From positions 4,666,001 through 4,730,000 of the forward strand of contig NC_133526.1 in assembly GCF_048544455.1 (NCBI RefSeq): a DNA stretch of 64,000 nucleotides, written 5' to 3'. Every line of letters starts with the position of its first letter. Positions within the stretch are counted from its first letter, which is position 1. Under the pieces are notes generated by a model. That model saw only the letters and a program-made list of their open reading frames with translations, had not been told where the DNA came from and did no database searches. This document shows positions 22,364 through 33,576 of this stretch, in pieces. The position numbers were made by a program, and so were the translations under genes. Source of the stretch: Silene latifolia. Lineage: Eukaryota; Streptophyta; Magnoliopsida; Caryophyllales; Caryophyllaceae.

Positions 22364-22764
22364 TGTACATTCTGATGCTACCTTAGAAACATATTATTTT
22401 TTTATCCTTTGACATATATCAGCGATATATGGAGTAGCAAAATTTCGTCTTCTTAGTCAAATTTTCGGGATTTGGGGTAGCGGCTGCTACCCCATGCTAC
22501 TAGGTAGCTATGCCTCCGTAATACATCAGATGTATAATCCACTTACTGAATGGATTCTAACTCAATTCCAACCCCTTTACTTTATTTCCAATGAACCAAA
22601 CCAGTTTGAAAGGTATGGAACTAGAACCCCATAATTATATGGTTTCTCATTCTATTCTGAGCAGCGAACCAAACGGCCCCTAAAATCATTTATTTATAAG
22701 TTAGAAATATAACGTCAATGTCACCATAATAAAGAGAGGCGTTGTTGCGAATCAACTCGGTTTT

Positions 22765-22925
22765 TATTCCATATTTTCAATCCTCTAGAACGACTAGAAA
22801 AAACTATATTTTTGCATTTATTATTGGGCGTTAGTATGGTATTTATGTAGTCGGATGGTATACACCAAAAAAAAATTATAGTATTGGAGTATTATGTATG
22901 AAGCAACTTCGTTTTTTTCCTATAT
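22765..22925 (+). repeat. Orphan 3' tail of an a-type F-box gene
   Basis: Repeats 20800-20960: the last codons (ATTTTCAATCCTCTAGAA), then TTATTGGGCGTTAGTATGG and GTAGTCGGATGGTATACACC. No F-box body precedes it. It is a leftover of an extra copy or a local duplication. Confidence 0.7.
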
Positions 22926-23058
22926 CAATTAAAAATGGTTACAATATATGATAAAATAGCTAGCTATGATTGTTAATTATGAAAACTTGTACCCACATAA
23001 ACCTGTTTTCTTATAACAAATATAATATACATATTGTTTAATTTATGTCATATATACT

Positions 23059-23822
23059 GGGTTTGCCTGGAACCCATGGAATTATTAAGGGGGTAAGTTT
23101 TATTGGGCGATAATTACTGGGGAAATTAATTAGTGGGGTAATGAGTTCCTTGGTGATATGTTTGGCATAAGAGTAATGATTACTGAGTAGATCTTTTACT
23201 CCCTTAATCATTACCGAGGGGGGAGGACGGGTAATGTATTAACCCTTCACAAGGGTAATAATTCCAGGAGGTGAATAATTATCCGCATACCAAACATGAG
23301 AAATACACCTCACATATTGTAAACCATAAAAATTTGAACCTGCAATAATAAATAAGGAGGAACAAAAAAACAATATGGAAACAAGATTTTTATTTTATAA
23401 TCGAAAGATGGAGGGTTACAATTTCCGTAACTCTCTTAATTCCATCTCTAAGGGATTTAGGGTTTTGATACTACTACGAGGGTCTAATCGACTTATTCTC
23501 GTAGGGAGATGATGGAGTCGTTTTGTGACTTATTCCATCCTACCTACAATTTGGTAGTAGGAAGACGGGGTCGTTTGACTTAATCCATCTGCTCTCCTTC
23601 TTTACCTAAAAACGGGGTTGTATTTATAGTTGTAGTCGCTTAGAGGGAAAGATAAAGATTTCTAAAATATCTATGATATTATCACAATATTTATTGATAA
23701 TTATCTCTAAATACTAAAGATTTTATTCAAATAAATAGATACCAAAATATAAAATTTCGGTGTCTACACATATTACTCCCCTATTCATTCCCCTCCTATT
23801 ACCCTCAATCCAAGCAAGCCCT
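23059..23822. mobile_element. MITE split by a solo LTR
   Basis: Ends GGGTTTGCCTGG and (minus) GGGCTTGCTTGG. The matching region of block B (about 45838-45870) reads through without it, showing an empty site. About 310 bp without the nested LTR. Confidence 0.6.
23318..23768 (-). mobile_element. Solo LTR, 451 bp
   Basis: Runs from TGTAAACC to GTGTCTACA with a perfect CATAT duplication on both sides (23313-23317, 23769-23773). On the minus strand it starts TGTAGACACCGAAATTT and has a TATAAATACAACC box, which suggests a gypsy-type LTR reading leftward. Old remnant. Confidence 0.85.
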
Positions 23823-23950
23823 AAATTGTGGTAAAGCCTATATTTACTATAGTCGAATTTGATTTAAAAAATAAAATAAAATCACAAATTCCTTGCGAAG
23901 AGAAAAGCTAAAAGACATAAACCCTAAAAACCCTTGAAGCCTTAGCAAAG

Positions 23951-25361
23951 ATGGAAAGGACGAACAGGAATAATAGAAGGAGAAATCGAAGAGTCGACAG
24001 GTTGAGTTCTCTCCCCGACGACATTCTTATCGGAATTATTTCCCTTCTTCCTCTCCAATTAGCCATCACTACCGGGACTTTATCCCGTCGATGGCGTGGT
24101 CTCTGGTCCAACACTACCTGTATCGACATCACCGTCCATGACACCGACACTTATAAATTATTAGTACTTAATCCATTGAATAATACCATAAGACAAATTA
24201 CCTCACCTTTTATCCATAGCTTCAGTATCGATTTTGTTGGATCCTTTAATCTGGACTTTTGGGCGCCTTGCATGGATATTATAATTCGCGACGTTTGTAA
24301 CCGGAACGTCCATCAACTTAAGGTAACATGGTGTAATCCTGAAACTAGGTCTATGTATACATTACCAAGTGTTATTTTCCAAACTCAGTCGCTAGTGTCG
24401 ATGGAATTGGGCTCCAAAGGCCGCGCTTATTACTATTATTATCGCGATTGGCAATTCCCTTATGATTGTGATGCCATCAATCTTCCAAATTTGAAGATTT
24501 TAACCATTTACTTTGCTTTGGAGTTCAAAACCTTAAAATGGATTGAAAAACTAATTAAGTTTTGTCCATCACTCGAGAAATTGTCTTTAAATTGCTTTGA
24601 AAGAAAATTTTATACGTCTTTGGAAAGCTACAAAATCGTGATTAATGCCCGAAATTTAGAATACTTGGCTATTTCTGCTCCGAAATCATTGACCTTTTCT
24701 TTTGAGGAGGAACCAATTGTGCTGCGTGAAACGAAAATCGAATTTACTGATCTCTTCGAAGGTCAAGCAGATAAAGAAAAGTTGACTAAATTTTACGAGG
24801 CGATTTCTAAAGTAAGGATCCTTACCCTTGATATTTCTACAGTAGATACCTTATCTACTCCGGTGTTTATATGTTACTCGGCTCACTTTTAATATGAAAC
24901 TGCGCCTCTGTTTAAATACTCTGTTGTCCGTGTTAGACATGTGTCCGGTATTAGACGTTTTGAACCTTAAATTTTGCGGTGTTGATGATAATAATGATAA
25001 GAAGCAGCCGTTATACCAAAAGCCTGGCGATATAAGCACCAGCTCACAGCAAGCAATCAGAAAGATAAAGTCGATAAACGTGGAAATCGATAACAGGAGA
25101 AGTTATTACAGGTATGCGGAATCTTTCTCACGCCTTATAATGGATTTGTTAAGAAGCGCTTGCGATTTGGAGCAATTGAATCTTAGAGTAAATTATTTTC
25201 TTCAAGATTGGTCACCACCGGGTAATTTGTTGCTTGATGAAAAAGACGAGATAAAGTTGTGCAAGAAACTGTATTGGTGTCCAACGATCTCCAATTGCGA
25301 TGTTGAATTTAAAGGGAGTTTTATTAAGATGTCTCGAAAAGATGGTCCCAGAAGGATTTAA
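23951..25361 (+). pseudogene. F-box b (block A), disabled
   Basis: Starts MERTNRNNRRRNRRVDRLSS; F-box LPDDILIGIISLLPLQLAI with TLSRRWRGLWSNTT; leucine-rich body close to that of the intact copy at 47146. A one-base loss near 24870 shifts the frame (VFICYSAHF where b' has VFRNVTRLTF). The C-terminal stretch after MSRKDGP is shortened by an in-frame deletion between two CGTCCCA/GGTCCCA-like words. The leader CATAAACCCTAAAAACCC is shared with b'. N-terminal 313 residues remain open, so a shortened F-box protein is possible, but the gene is most likely dead. Confidence 0.8.
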
Positions 25362-26150
25362 TTTTACAAAAACAGTGACCCTGATATACTCTGTATTCAG
25401 TAAAATCTACAGGTATTTAATTTGTTTTATGATGCATATTAGTATGTGACTATACTAATTTGGTTTGAAATCTTTGATTGTTAATTACTCATCGGTAAAA
25501 CATGTATTAGGAATATTAACATGCTCATAATATGTTCCACTCAGATGAGCATGTTTTTCGACGATGTTGAAATATTTTCGTTGTGTTAATCGTAAAAAAT
25601 GCTCATAATATGTTCCACTCATCGATGAAAATGTGTACTCCTATATCCCACCCGTCCGTAGACCATAAGTAGTCCATCTTTCCAGCAGATATGATGTGCT
25701 GCTGCCTGCTTGTTTGCAAATAAATTGAAACAATGAGCATCTTCAATGGTTATATGAAAGGACCGATTTGCAATTTATTAAAGTTTTTAGGCGGGTTGCT
25801 TACCATTGAGTCGAAAAATACAACCCGCTAAAAGCTACACCCGCTCTACCAAGTTACATGCTTGATTACAAGGTGCTTGCTTTTTATTGGTTGGTTTTAT
25901 AAAGTGGGCCTATTCAAGCTACAAGATAATGATACCTTATAAGCAAGATTGCTAGAAATAACTACATGACAAATCAAGCTACAATAAAATATGGCTCACT
26001 ACTAAAGATTAGAGACTTGAGTGGATAGGTTTGCATTTTGCAAATAACACAAGAACTCATGATACCTTATAAGCTACAAGATAATGATACCTTATAACCA
26101 ATTTATTTAAGTAAAATATTAATAACAAGATTGCTAGAAATAACTCTATT
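25362..26150. other. 3' flank of F-box b, repeats
   Basis: Contains ATAATATGTTCCACTCA twice (25530-25620) and direct repeats of CAAGATAATGATACCTTATA and AAGATTGCTAGAAATAACT (25920-26140). No gene seen. Confidence 0.45.
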
Positions 26151-26665
26151 TAGCATTAAATTTTATTTTCAATTAAATAAAAAAAATTACTTTAAAGTTG
26201 CATAACTCATAAATTTATCATTAATATACTGTATATTTCTATGACATCTTAAAAGTACGATGAAATAAATTATAAGACAAATTTACTCTCGCTATTAATA
26301 TTTTACTTAAATCAATTGGTTAGCTAATATTGATAATTTTACTACTCCCGTTGTTACTTCTATTACTTCACTACTCCCCTCGCCGCTAATATTGTTATTT
26401 TGACTATTCAAATGAGTGATTGCTATCATATTACGGTGTTGTTTGGCCAAGCTTTAAAAATGATTTTCTAACTTAAAAAGCAATAGCTAGACCAAACACT
26501 ATAAAATAGGGATATGCAAAACCACTTTTAAAAAGTTAAAAAGTGATTATTGACTCCAAAAAGTAGAAATAGATATTTTCTACTTCTCATTCTACTTTTC
26601 AAAAAATGCTAAACCTCTAATTATCTTGCGCATTTTTTTTTTGCCTCCAACAAGCCATAATCTAG

Positions 26666-27074
26666 ACCTGGCAAAACGGGTCAACGGTCAGTTCGGGTTG
26701 GGCCAAATTCGGTCGACGATCGGGGTCTCTCACAATTCGGGATAATTCGGTCGGACAGTTATTTCGGGTTTTGGGTCCGTTTTTCGGTCAAGCGGGTCGG
26801 GTTGTTTCGGGTCAATGAATAATAAAGAAATAGTCATTTTAAGTCTTTTCGGTTCAATTAGAGTTATATTTTGTCGGGTCATTTTCGGGTTTGGTGGTTT
26901 CGGATCGGGTCATTTTCTGGTCGGGTCAGTTAGGGTCAAGAAAAGTCGGGTCATGTTCGGGTCGGGTCAATTCAGGTTTTCGGGTCATATTCGGGTGATG
27001 TAGTTCGGGTCACTTCGGGTCTCGGGACAGTCTTTTCGGTTCGGGTCAATCGGGTCGGGTTACTTTTGCCAGGT
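26666..27074. mobile_element. Nested TIR element filled with CGGGTC repeats
   Basis: Ends ACCTGGCAAAA (both strands). The interior is a degenerate array of CGGGTC/TTCGGG words on one strand. No matching target duplication found. A 62-codon frame inside it is a by-product of the repeat. Confidence 0.65.
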
Positions 27075-27229
27075 TTACCATTATCCCATATGTTGTATTA
27101 TAGTGTGCTCCATTTTCTCTCTTCTCTCAATTCTTTGCTTCTCTCACATGTACCCAATAAAGTAACATGTAATTAATCGTCTACTCCAACTATTTTTTAC
27201 TGCTACAATCTTAGTTCTATGATCTTATA

Positions 27230-27355
27230 CTCCGTCCGTCCCAATAATTTATTTATCGTTAATCTTATACTCTCTCTGTCCCGATAATTTATTTACTATT
27301 AATTAAAATATCTGATAAAGAATATAAAAGGTAAATAAATGAATGCGACGGAGGG
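27230..27355. mobile_element. Stowaway-like MITE
   Basis: CTCCGTCCGTCCCAATAATT at left and, minus strand, CCTCCGTCGCATTCATT at right. Short, non-coding. Confidence 0.5.
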
Positions 27356-28087
27356 AATAACTATATATAAACAGCATGATTAATAAATAAAGCAAAAAAG
27401 CTAGATGGAAGTAGTTAGGCCAAACATGTAATTTTTATAAGAAAGAGTTTTTACAAAAGTATGGCCAAACAACCACAAATTTTCCAAAAAGTAACTTATA
27501 AATAAACTCCTTTTAAAAAAGAAAAGCTATTTTATTGTAAAGGCCAAACAACACCTACTCAGTGTTATTACAATTCTTTTCTCTACTAACAGAATTACTT
27601 TTACTATTTTGACATTCAATTTTAGGGGCTTATATGTTTCTATAAAAATAATACATATATGCATTAAATCAAATCGAAATAAGTATAAAATATTATATTT
27701 TTTTTGGAAATCTAGCTTAGTTTATTTATCTTATAATAGTTTTCAAAATATAACATATTATATTATATTTGTGTATGTTAAATAATTAATATCTTTATAC
27801 TAATTAATACCATCATGGGGGGAGGTTTATTTTTGGGAAAATCTCAATATTCTAGTTTCTATTTTTATAAGGAGAAGAATATTTATGAAAATTTTATGGA
27901 AATTTGTATGCTCGTATAATTGAGCATGCAATTAAGAAACTACGTTATTTATAATCAATATATAAATATCCTTAACTTAGCCGAGATTGACATAGAAAAA
28001 AAAAAAATAGAAGCAAAATCAGAAAATTCTTGCAAAGAGAAAAGCTAAAAGACATAAACCCTAAAAACCTTTGAAAACTTAGCAAAG

Positions 28088-29537
28088 ATGGCGACGACGA
28101 ACGAGAACGATAGAAGAAGTAGTAATCGAAGTATCGACAGGCTGAGCTATCTCCCCGACGACATTCTTATCGGAATTATTTCCCTTCTTCCTTTCCAATT
28201 AGCCATCGCTACCGGAACTTTATCCCGTCGATGGCGTGGTCTCTGGTCCAACACAACCTCTATTGACATCGCCTTCCGCGAGACTTATAAATTACTTAAT
28301 CTCGATACAACATTGAATGAAACCATGAGACAAATTACCTCACCTTTTATCCATAGCTTCAGTATCGATTTTAAAAAATCCTTTGATCTCAACTATTGGG
28401 CGCCTCTCATGGATATTGTAATTCGCGACGTTTGTAAATCAAACGTCCATCAACTTAAGGTAACATGGCGTGATGCTGCTTGTTGGTATAAAATATATAC
28501 ATTACCAAGTGTTATTTTTCAAACGCAGTCGCTAGTGTCGATTGAATTGGGTTCCAAAAGTGGCTCGTATGATGATTGGCGATTCCCTGAGGATTGTGAT
28601 ACCATCAATCTTCCAAATTTGAAGAACTTAACCATTCACTTTGGTCTGAATTATCAATGGATTGAAAAACTAGTTAAGGCTTGTCCGTCACTTGTAAAAT
28701 TGTCGTTAAATTGCTGGGTTGGCTATATCGTCGTGTCTTTGCAAAGCGGTAGATTTGTGATTAATGCCCCAAATTTAGAGTACTTGGCTATTTTCGCTCC
28801 AAAATCCATGTGTTTTTCCTTTGAGGAGGAACCGATTGTGCTGCGTGAAACCAAAATTGAATTTACTGATCTTCACCAATATCAATCAGATAAAGATAAA
28901 TTGTCTAGATTGTATAAGGCGGTTTCTAATGTAAGGATCCTTACCATTGATATTTCTGCAGTAGATGCCTTATCTACGGTGTTACACAATGTTACTCGGC
29001 TCACAATTAATATGAAATCGAGCCATAGTTTAAATACTTTGTTGTCACTGTTAAAGATGTGTCCTAAAGTAGATGTTTTGACCCTGAAAGTTTGGGGTGT
29101 CGATAATTATAAAGAGCCATTGTACCGAAATCCTGGCAATGTAAGCACCTCACGACGAGCACTCAGAAGGATAAAGTCGATAAATGTGGAAATCGATAAT
29201 TGGAGAACTTATTGCAAGCCCCAAATCATTATCACGCCTTATAGTGCATTTGTTAAGAAGCACTTGCAATTTGGAGCACTTCAATCTTAGAGTAAATGAT
29301 TTTCATCAAGATTGGGACTGGCTGCCGTCGGCTAATTGTTCGAGTAATCAAGAACATGAGTTAAAGTTGTGCAAGAAACTCTATCGATGGCCAACGATCT
29401 CCAGTTGTTGTGATGTTGAATTTAATGGGAGATTTTTCAAGATGTCTCGAAAAGATGGTCCCAAAATTACGACTACAAATGGCGAAGCTATCTATTTCCA
29501 TCCTTCCCGGAAAGGTTTGATTTATAAAGAAAAATGA
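28088..29537 (+). pseudogene. F-box c (block A), frame-shifted
   Basis: Starts MATTNENDRRSSNRSIDRLS; F-box YLPDDILIGIISLLPFQLAI with TLSRRWRGLWSNTT; leucine-rich middle LPNLKNLTIHFGL; C-terminus CCDVEFNGRFFKMSRKDGPK. It is nearly the same as the intact copy at 51335, but near 29221-29225 it has lost two bases (GCC..CCAAATC against GCCTGCGAAATC), so the frame ends at 29290 and the FBD-like tail is read in another frame. Otherwise clean; only one clear lesion, so decay is recent. A 400-residue product with F-box and repeats could still form. Confidence 0.8.
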
Positions 29538-30093
29538 GTTTTTTTGGTATAATAGAAGTATGTATTGTTTTCGATGATGTTGCAAAGATGTACCGAGTAT
29601 TTAAGTTTCTGCTATACTAATTTGGTTTTGAATCTTTGTTTGTTAAGTACTACTCCGTCGTTTATTTAAGATTCTGCTGTATATTTCCATCAAAATGTTT
29701 CCTGTTTCCTAATAAGATAAAAATAGTTGGGTCTCAATTATCAGCATTTCGAAAGTGCTCGTCAGTCATCATGATTTGATCTTTGCCATTGCATCAACAG
29801 GTCAGAAGATGGACTCTTTACCATCGGACATGGGCAGATCACCGACCTCTTTGATGACTGTTTACAAATCGCATACCAACAGGTCTATATTTTAACTTGA
29901 TGGGAATCAAACCCCTGACTTCAAGATTCAAGAGGTCAGAAGATGGACTCTTTACCATCGGAGCCAACCCTTGTTGTGGGCATAAAATGGGTGCTAAAAC
30001 AAAATGGATATGATTTCGATTGGGCCATATTCAAATTAATGGGGTATTTATATAAATGAATACACGTAGTATAACAGAACACAAGTGAAAAAC
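29538..30093. other. Spacer between F-box c and d (block A)
   Basis: 29740-29960 matches 53080-53940 but without the SINE body and hAT insertion seen there. 29975-30090 (GGGCATAAAATGGGTGC to ATAACAGAAC) is the shared upstream region of d. Confidence 0.55.
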
Positions 30094-30336
30094 TAATAGG
30101 CTATAATATCGGAATAATATCGGATAATATCACAACGATATTATACGATATTATCACGATCACATTATTATTGTATTCCCTAATTACTAGGATTATGCTC
30201 ACATTGTAAGCCTTATAAAAGGCCATGGATTGATTGAATGAAATACACACTTCACCTTCTCCTCTCCTCTACAATCTATACTCTTCTAATCTTATCAATA
30301 ACCCTGAAATGTTAATAGTCAATTAGGCTGCCATAA
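30094..30336. repeat. 240-bp insertion in the leader region of F-box d
   Basis: Copy d' joins GTGAAAAAC directly to a short stretch before its ATG, while here 243 bp intervene. The insert has ATAATATCGGAATAATATCG, a TATAAAAGG box near 30213 and a C/T-rich tract, so it looks like part of an LTR or a promoter. No terminal duplication was found. Confidence 0.4.
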
Positions 30337-31139
30337 CCTCATCGATGGCCGTCAAAGATAAAGCAGCCAAGAGACGGAGAACAAATAGCAACTCCGAAGG
30401 CGGAGGCGGAGATCGAGGAGAAGATCGACTGAGTACCCTCTCAGACGACATTCTTATCGAAATTATTTCCTATCTTCCTCTCCGATTAGCTATTGTTACC
30501 GGTTCTTTATCTCGTCGATGGCGTGGTCTTTGGACAAATAGAACATCCATCTACATAAACAACCGTACATTAGGAGTGTCTCCTAATAATTTTTTTTTTC
30601 TCTATTGTTTTTCGTAACATCACGAAGCAAATTAGGTCACCTTCCATCCATAGTTTCTTCCTTGAATTAGACGGGTATATTCCGTATTGGCAGACTACTC
30701 TCTATTCTTGGCTTCATCAAATTTGTTGCTCCAATGTCCAACAACTCAAGTTAACGTGGCCGGATTTTTATTCTCATCCCAAGCCTATATTGCCTTGCAA
30801 CTTTTTTCAAGTACGCTCGTTCGTATCGGTCGAATTAGACCAAATGTTCGGTTGGGTATTTCCTATGAATGTTCAAATCAATCTTCCCAATTTGAAGAAG
30901 TTGAGCCTTAAATTTCACGGTTCGCAACATAAATGCATAGAAAATTTGATCAAGATGTCTCCATTACTCGAAGATTTGTCTTTAAAGTTGGAGGATAAAG
31001 GTACGAGTTGCAATATTATGAACTATTCGCATCAAAATTTAAGGCGTTTGTCGTTGAAATTGGATATCAATTACAAAATCGAAGTTGTGATTAATGCCCC
31101 AAAATTAGATTATTTGGATGTTTGTGCTATACAAATCCC

Positions 31140-31560
31140 TTGCATTAATGACGCTTTTTTAAGCGTTTGTGACGCTTTAAAGCGTAATTTTTTTGTTTAT
31201 CGACGCTTTAAAAAAGCGTCACTTTTTTGGCCGTCATTATTTTTTGACGCTTTTTTTGTTGACAAATGTGACGCTTTAAAGTGTCTTCAGTGACTATTGA
31301 CACTTTTTTTTGTCAACAAATGTGACGCTTTAAAGTGTCTTCAGTGACTATTGACGCTTTTTTTTTGTCAACAAATTTGACGCTTTTAAGCGTCTTGGGT
31401 GACCATTGACGCTTTTATTTGTCAACAAATTTGACACTTTTAAGCGTCTTCAGTGACTATTGATGCTTCTATGTGTCATTTGATGAGACAGAATTAAGCG
31501 TCAACTTTTTATATATTGACGCTTCAAACTGAATTAACGCTTCTTACTGTCACAGTATAA
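31140..31560. repeat. CACTA subterminal repeat array
   Basis: About 60-70-bp imperfect repeats with GACGCTTTAAAGTGTCTTCA and GTGACTATTGACGC. A few such words recur near the other end (34845-34875). Confidence 0.75.
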
Positions 31561-33143
31561 TTTCGACTTTTAGATTTTTGGGAATTTGACTTCCTAATAA
31601 AAACGTAGAGATTAAATAGACCTATAAGTAGTAGTAGTACTCTTAGCTAACTATTATTAAATCACGAAAAAACATAATGCAATATATAATGAAGTAGTAC
31701 CCACGTACTTTTATAAATATACGTCAGATGCATATATATCGTCTCCGTCACAAACATTAGTATTGACAATTTAACTAATATAAAAGTACTTTATAGTACG
31801 ATGAAATAAAAAATATCAATTGGGATCCGGATGATAGTAAAATCCAACATAAAGTTGTCCAAAAAAATCGTAAATAGTGCTACGTAACTAGCTAGACCGG
31901 TACATTTGGTAGTTGTCCAAAAAAAATCATGTCGCCACTGGCGCAATGTCAAAGGGGCTTCAATCAACATATGACGGCGCATTGTCACCATCTGACGAAT
32001 CTGAAACCTATAATGTCATACAACATATAGTTTATATGAATATATTTGAATAGTACAGTATATATACACTAAAGCAGGAATAACATAAAGCAATAATCAA
32101 ACCGGGAATATGGCTTTCTTTCTAAGTGCACACTTGCAAAGTTGCAGACTAAGTTTCATGTTTTAGGAAACTTTAAAAAGAGCTCTGACGCTTTATCATC
32201 TTTGTTGCTCCAAATCTTCATATAACCTCTAATATAGTCAACTAGTCGTACATGATCAAAAACAGAGTTTTTCATAAACTAGCAAGGTTCGACACTTGGC
32301 CACACACTTGTGCTGACTCGCCACAGATACATATACATAGTGTACAGAGATGAGCACGAGAATGAACAGAATCATTTTTCTTCTAAAAAATGAATGAACA
32401 AGTGAGCAACAATCATATACATGGCGAGCCAATCAGCCAATTAATTAAGAGCAGATGCAGAACAAAGACACACATGGGAACTTTGTACCTCCTCTTGCAA
32501 CCGATTGACGACTTCTAGTAATCTTGCCGGAACAAAAGATTAGCAACCAAGTTCAAATTAGCACACTATAGGACTAATAGGTGAAAGTGTGGAACTAATA
32601 AGCCTAAAAAGACAACATAAAAAGCAATACTAGCTAGTCTAAGAAAGTATCGTAGATATAGCTCATTCAAGAGCACATTTATAGGAAAAGAAAATAAAAC
32701 TATATTTCTTCCATCCTAGAACCTGACAATAGAATTGTGATTTAACACTAGCAGGTCATCTGAAACGAAACGAAACTCATCAGAATTTGATGTCTTATTG
32801 GCAAAATTATTATGGAATCATCTTTTCTCATGAAAATTGGAAAAACAACAAAAAAAACATAAAGATAAAGCTAAGGAGAAAAAACATGTACCTACAACTT
32901 GCAAATTCATAAAGTTTTCCTCAAGGAGAAAAAATGATAAGATCAACATCAGCATCACAAAAAACTGAACTGAGAATGTTACTTCTTTGCTTTTTGCATT
33001 CTCAATCCTCTTCATTTGAGTCTTTCCTCTCACCATCTTCCTTCTCTATAATTACCTATTATTTATTGTCAACAATTTATTCATATTTGAGCTAAAATTG
33101 AAATAATAATTAAGAAAGCAAGGTATAAATAAAGTTAACTTAC

Positions 33144-33576
33144 AAAAGAAATGGAAGCTTTCACGTAAGAAACGGAAGCTTTCACGTATCTAGTGAGAAA
33201 CATGTAAGGTGTAGGAACTGTCAAATACCACTCCAAATTCCCAAGTATTACTTTCTCCATCGCCAACACTTGCTCTTAAGCATTCTCTGATATCTGAACA
33301 AAATCATTGACCTCAAGTGCCCAAATTTCTTCATACTTGCAAGCGATAAGCATCGACGCAATCCCTACCAACTGAAGCTCCTTCCTAGATACCGCCTTCA
33401 TGGACAGGACGCAATCAATGATGTTTACAGTAAGATACAGAGTGTCCTGCCTAAGTTCAAACTTGCTGTGAACTTCAATCAACCAGTCTACCAGGATTGA
33501 CCTCATTTTCTCACTGATATCAGGCTGCGTACACATGTCATCACGAATCCTACCAACCTGATTCATAGTAGAAACT
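33144..33576 (-). pseudogene. Captured cyclin B exon(s) (cyclin N-terminal domain)
   Basis: Minus-strand reading gives KMRSILVDWLIEVHSKFELR, then LYLTVNIIDCVLSMKAVSRK and LVGIASMLIACKYEEIWA, the cyclin-box core of plant B-type cyclins, which activate CDKs at mitosis. After VQISENA there is one in-frame stop where family members read YTRE, then EQVLAMEKVILGNLEWYLTV continues. RYVKAS is followed by a small tandem repeat (VSYVKAS) and a normal donor GTAAGT; an acceptor AG lies at 33578-33577. Splice sites are kept, so genomic DNA, not cDNA, was captured. A cyclin protein is not made; an antisense or small RNA effect on the source gene is only a possibility. Confidence 0.85.

Larger units (their letters stand above)
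21516..22517 (-). mobile_element. hAT-like non-autonomous element, copy 1
   Basis: Flanked by a perfect 8-bp duplication GTAATACA (21508-21515, 22518-22525), the hAT hallmark. Worn inverted ends: AAGGAGCCAG at left, GGAGGCATAGCTACC at right (minus). A relative at 53304-53900 has clearer ends, AGAGGCGTAGC and CAGGCGGAGCC. It contains a tract of repeated CGAGCTCGGCTCG (21770-21840), a nested Stowaway MITE, and Pol III promoter-like boxes. Confidence 0.7.
26436..27555. mobile_element. MITE with GGTGTTGTTTGGCC inverted ends
   Basis: Ends GGTGTTGTTTGGCC and (minus) GGTGTTGTTTGGCC are identical; TAC stands next to both. It interrupts the Helitron-B-like relic. Inside are another TIR element and a Stowaway MITE. 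Confidence 0.75.
26150..27930 (-). repeat. Helitron-B-like sequence, split by nested MITEs
   Basis: 26160-26432 and 27560-27800 match 8130-8545 and 8545-8760 (TTGCATAACTCATAAATTTATC, abbreviated; ATATGCATTAAATCAAATCG). Termini are not recognisable, so this is a relic. Confidence 0.6.

Noticed and set aside
22290-22400. Functional tRNA gene
   Set aside because: A and B boxes are good, but I could not find a convincing acceptor stem and anticodon arm, and the locus is inside a transposon.
26815-27003. 62-codon Gly/Phe/Arg-rich frame
   Set aside because: Translation of the degenerate CGGGTC array inside a MITE.
31140-31560. CRISPR-like array
   Set aside because: The repeats are imperfect, without unique spacers, and adjoin a CACTA end; they are subterminal transposon repeats in a plant genome.
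32818-33036. 72-codon hydrophobic minus-strand frame in the CACTA element
   Set aside because: Phe/Leu/Ser-rich run without recognised motif; may be intron of the captured cyclin fragment.
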